Shown here one piece after another: positions 61,975 to 64,000 of a DNA stretch of 64,000 bases; position 1 is the stretch's first letter, and every line of letters begins with the position of its first letter. Position numbers and translations under genes: made by a program. The stretch comes from Amycolatopsis lexingtonensis (GTDB taxonomy: Bacteria > Actinomycetota > Actinomycetes > Mycobacteriales > Pseudonocardiaceae), in NCBI RefSeq assembly GCF_014873755.1, contig NZ_JADBEG010000001.1, positions 7,352,501 through 7,416,500 on the forward strand, read 5' to 3'. The notes under the pieces were generated by a model, which saw only the letters and a list, made by a program, of their open reading frames with translations, did no database searches and was not told the DNA's origin.

Positions 61975-64000
61975 TCCTTCGGCCGCGCTGCTGGTCCTGT
62001 AGTTCCTGCAGCCGCTGCTGGAATTCGCGGATCCGGTCGAGCTGGTCGTTCTGCTGCCGGTTGCCGCCGTCGCCGAACTGGACCGAATCCCGCTGGTCCC
62101 GCTGCTGTTGCTGCGGCGGCTGCTGGACCTGCACCCGGTCCTGTGGCGAGCTGATGGCCGCGACGCGGTCGAAGCGCTCGCCCGGCCGTCCGCTCAGGTA
62201 GAGCTGCATGAACCGGTCCCAGATCGGGCCGGCGAGCGTCGAACCGAACAGCGGGGCGCCGCCCGGGCCGCGCAGGGCCTTGTCGCCGTCGCTGCCCACC
62301 CAGACCGCGGCGGACACCGAAGGCGTGTAGCCCACCATCCACGTCTGGGAGTTCGCGTTCGCCGCCGACGCGGGTTCGTCGTTCTGCGGCGTGTGCTGCT
62401 GCGTCCCCGTCTTGCCCGCACACTCGTGGCCGGCCGGGCAGCTCAGCTTGGAGAACGGGATCACCGGTGCCAGTGCCGCCGTCACGTTCCCGGCGATCTG
62501 CGCGCTCTTCTGCGTGTCGTTGTCGGCGAACGCGTCGATCGAGCGGAGCTTCGCCTCGTACGCGGTTTCGCCGTTCGCGTTGGTCACCTTCTGCACGAAG
62601 TGCCGGTCGCGCTGGACGCCGCCCGCGGCGAAGGTCGCGTACGCCGAGGCCATGTCGGCCGGCGTGACCTGCGTGCCGCCCCCGCCGATGGAGATGTTGT
62701 TGTCGCCGGTGAACAGCTCGCTGCGGCCGCCGTTGTCCTTAGTCCGGATGCCCGCCTCGCGCGCGGCTTCCGCCACGCCGCTCGGCTTCGTCACGTTGAG
62801 GACCATGTCGTAGAACACCGTGTTCGTGGACCGCTGCATCGCCTCGGAGACGGTGCACTGCTGCGAGCAGCTGCTGCTGTCCCCGGCGTTGCGGATCGGG
62901 AGGTCGACGCCGGGGAACGTGCGCGGGGACGTGCCGTCGAACCGCGCGTCGAGGCCACGGCCGAGCTTGAGGAACGCCGCCAGGTCGAACGGCTTCATCG
63001 ACGACCCGGGGTTGTGCGCCTCGTCGGCCCAGTCGCGCCCGGCGAGGTCCTCGCCGTTCGGGCCCTTCACGATCGCTTCGCCGCCGTAGTAGGCGAGCAC
63101 GCCGCCGGTCTTCGGGTCGACGGCCACCAGCGCGTTCAGGATCCGGTCGTCGGTCTGGTCCGCCATCCCTTCGGCCACGGCCTTCTCGGCCGACTGCTGC
63201 GCCTGCGAGTCGATGGTGGTGAAGACCTGGAAACCGCCCGAGTAGTACTGCTTCTCGTCGATCCCCTGCGCCGCCAGCTCGGCCTTGACCTGCTTCTTGA
63301 GGAACGGGTTGAGCGCGCCGGCCTGCTTGCTCTCCCGCAGCGGGATCGGCGTCGGGAACTTCGCGGCGGCGCGCTGGGCCGGCGTCAGGTAGCCGTTCTT
63401 GAGCATCCGGTCCAGCGCCGTGGTCCACCGGTTCGTCGCGACGGTCTGGTTTTCCGAGCGGCCCGGCTGCTGGATCAGCCCGGCGAGCAGCGCGGCCTGC
63501 GAGTAGTCGAGCTGACCGGCGTCCTTGCCGAAGTACGCCTGCGCGGCGGCCTGGATCCCGTACGAGCCGCGGCCGAAGTAGATGATGTTGAGGTAGGCGG
63601 TGATGATGTCCGCCTTGTCGTAGGTCTGGTTCATCTTGAACGACTTCGCGAGCTCGACCCACTTGCGCGTCAGCGTCGGGTCGTCGTCGCCGGAAGCGTT
63701 CTTGATGTACTGCTGTGAAATCGTCGAGCCGCCGCCGGGGCCGCCGGTGACCTGGTTGTAGGCCGCGCGCAGGATGCCGCCGACGTCGAAGCCGGAGTTC
63801 GTCTCGAACGACGCGTCTTCGGTGGCGATCACGGCTTTCTTGACGACGTCCGGGATCTGGTTCGGTGCGAGGATCTGCCGGTTGCCGCCGGTGGGGACGT
63901 CCTTGCCCATTTCGGTGCCGTCGCTGAACAGGTAGGTGACCGCCTGGCCCTGCGCCTGCGCGATCGTCTCCGGCGAGGGGACGTCGACGGCGAGGTAGGT
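61967..64000 (-). CDS. ponA: Class A penicillin-binding protein (PonA-like), 5' end outside the window
   Basis: The visible part has about 677 residues and stays open to the window edge. A transglycosylase domain is seen (KKAVIATEDASFETNSGFDV; GGSTISQQYIKNASGDD; DIITAYLNIIYFGRGSYGIQ). A transpeptidase domain follows, with SMKPFDLAAFLKLG (SxxK), the SxN region RSTNTVFYD, and AGKTGTQQHTPQND (KTG). The C-terminus is Gln/Arg-rich and disordered. It polymerises and cross-links peptidoglycan at the outer membrane face. Position beside GT87 and rpsF matches ponA1 of mycobacteria. The membrane anchor and start are not visible. Confidence 0.93.
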   Translation of the reverse strand, partial: TYLAVDVPSPETIAQAQGQAVTYLFSDGTEMGKDVPTGGNRQILAPNQIPDVVKKAVIATEDASFETNSGFDVGGILRAAYNQVTGGPGGGSTISQQYIKNASGDDDPTLTRKWVELAKSFKMNQTYDKADIITAYLNIIYFGRGSYGIQAAAQAYFGKDAGQLDYSQAALLAGLIQQPGRSENQTVATNRWTTALDRMLKNGYLTPAQRAAAKFPTPIPLRESKQAGALNPFLKKQVKAELAAQGIDEKQYYSGGFQVFTTIDSQAQQSAEKAVAEGMADQTDDRILNALVAVDPKTGGVLAYYGGEAIVKGPNGEDLAGRDWADEAHNPGSSMKPFDLAAFLKLGRGLDARFDGTSPRTFPGVDLPIRNAGDSSSCSQQCTVSEAMQRSTNTVFYDMVLNVTKPSGVAEAAREAGIRTKDNGGRSELFTGDNNISIGGGGTQVTPADMASAYATFAAGGVQRDRHFVQKVTNANGETAYEAKLRSIDAFADNDTQKSAQIAGNVTAALAPVIPFSKLSCPAGHECAGKTGTQQHTPQNDEPASAANANSQTWMVGYTPSVSAAVWVGSDGDKALRGPGGAPLFGSTLAGPIWDRFMQLYLSGRPGERFDRVAAISSPQDRVQVQQPPQQQQRDQRDSVQFGDGGNRQQNDQLDRIREFQQRLQELQDQQRGRRRP

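Overview
The window is high-GC DNA from an actinomycete, most likely a member of the Pseudonocardiaceae close to Amycolatopsis. Evidence: GTG starts and ATGA/GTGA gene overlaps are common, and the backbone order matches the oriC-proximal region of Actinobacteria. The block MFS exporter (-) / yqgE (+) / small membrane protein (-) / leuS (+) parallels Rv0037c-Rv0041 of Mycobacterium tuberculosis. The block ponA / GT87 membrane protein / rpsF-ssb-rpsR-rplI / dnaB parallels Rv0050-Rv0058. Species assignment is inference from gene content only.

Layout. Positions 1-15.6 kb hold one long minus-strand operon: YbaB-like protein, WXG100 protein, a 2466-residue polymorphic toxin, then a string of accessory or immunity-like genes. 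The toxin has an N-terminal WXG/helical export region, long low-complexity repeats, two ADP-ribosyltransferase domains, two papain-like domains (the first lacks its catalytic Cys and His) and a C-terminal RelA/SpoT-like domain. Downstream come a 149-residue orphan, a YezG-like protein ending in a TNT-like domain, and two proteins combining YrhB-like, SseB-like and ADP-ribosylglycohydrolase domains. Only the last glycohydrolase domain keeps its metal-binding residues. From 15.6 to 24 kb the conserved backbone returns, with leuS behind a leucine-rich leader peptide and attenuator, then an SDR oxidoreductase and a TetR regulator. From 24 to 31 kb there are two more type VII secretion cassettes: PPE-like/EspG/PE-like/DUF3558 on the minus strand, and YbaB/WXG-like/effector-like/membrane protein on the plus strand.

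From 31 to 41 kb lie metabolic and envelope genes: a ribokinase, a ParB-like protein, PTS enzyme I, an MFS exporter, a DUF1707 protein, a lipoprotein, a two-component system and an AI-2E family transporter. From 41 to 45.6 kb are two secreted proteins; the second is a 1060-residue protein built from about fourteen chaplin-like repeats. From 45.6 to 49.4 kb are an extradiol dioxygenase, two MarR-type regulators with a perfect palindromic operator between them, dnaB, and a cluster of DnaA-box-like sites. A paralogous EspG/PPE/DUF3558/WXG cassette (49.4-52.6 kb) precedes the rpsF-ssb-rpsR-rplI operon. Three tandem secreted, C-terminally anchored paralogues follow, then nfo, a GT87 glycosyltransferase, a ROK regulator divergent from a Gfo/Idh/MocA oxidoreductase, and the 3' part of a class A penicillin-binding protein gene cut by the window edge.

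Taken together, three type VII-linked cassettes, including a multi-warhead toxin with a mixed live/dead immunity array, interrupt an otherwise conserved replication and translation neighbourhood. No rRNA, tRNA, insertion sequence or CRISPR array was recognised.
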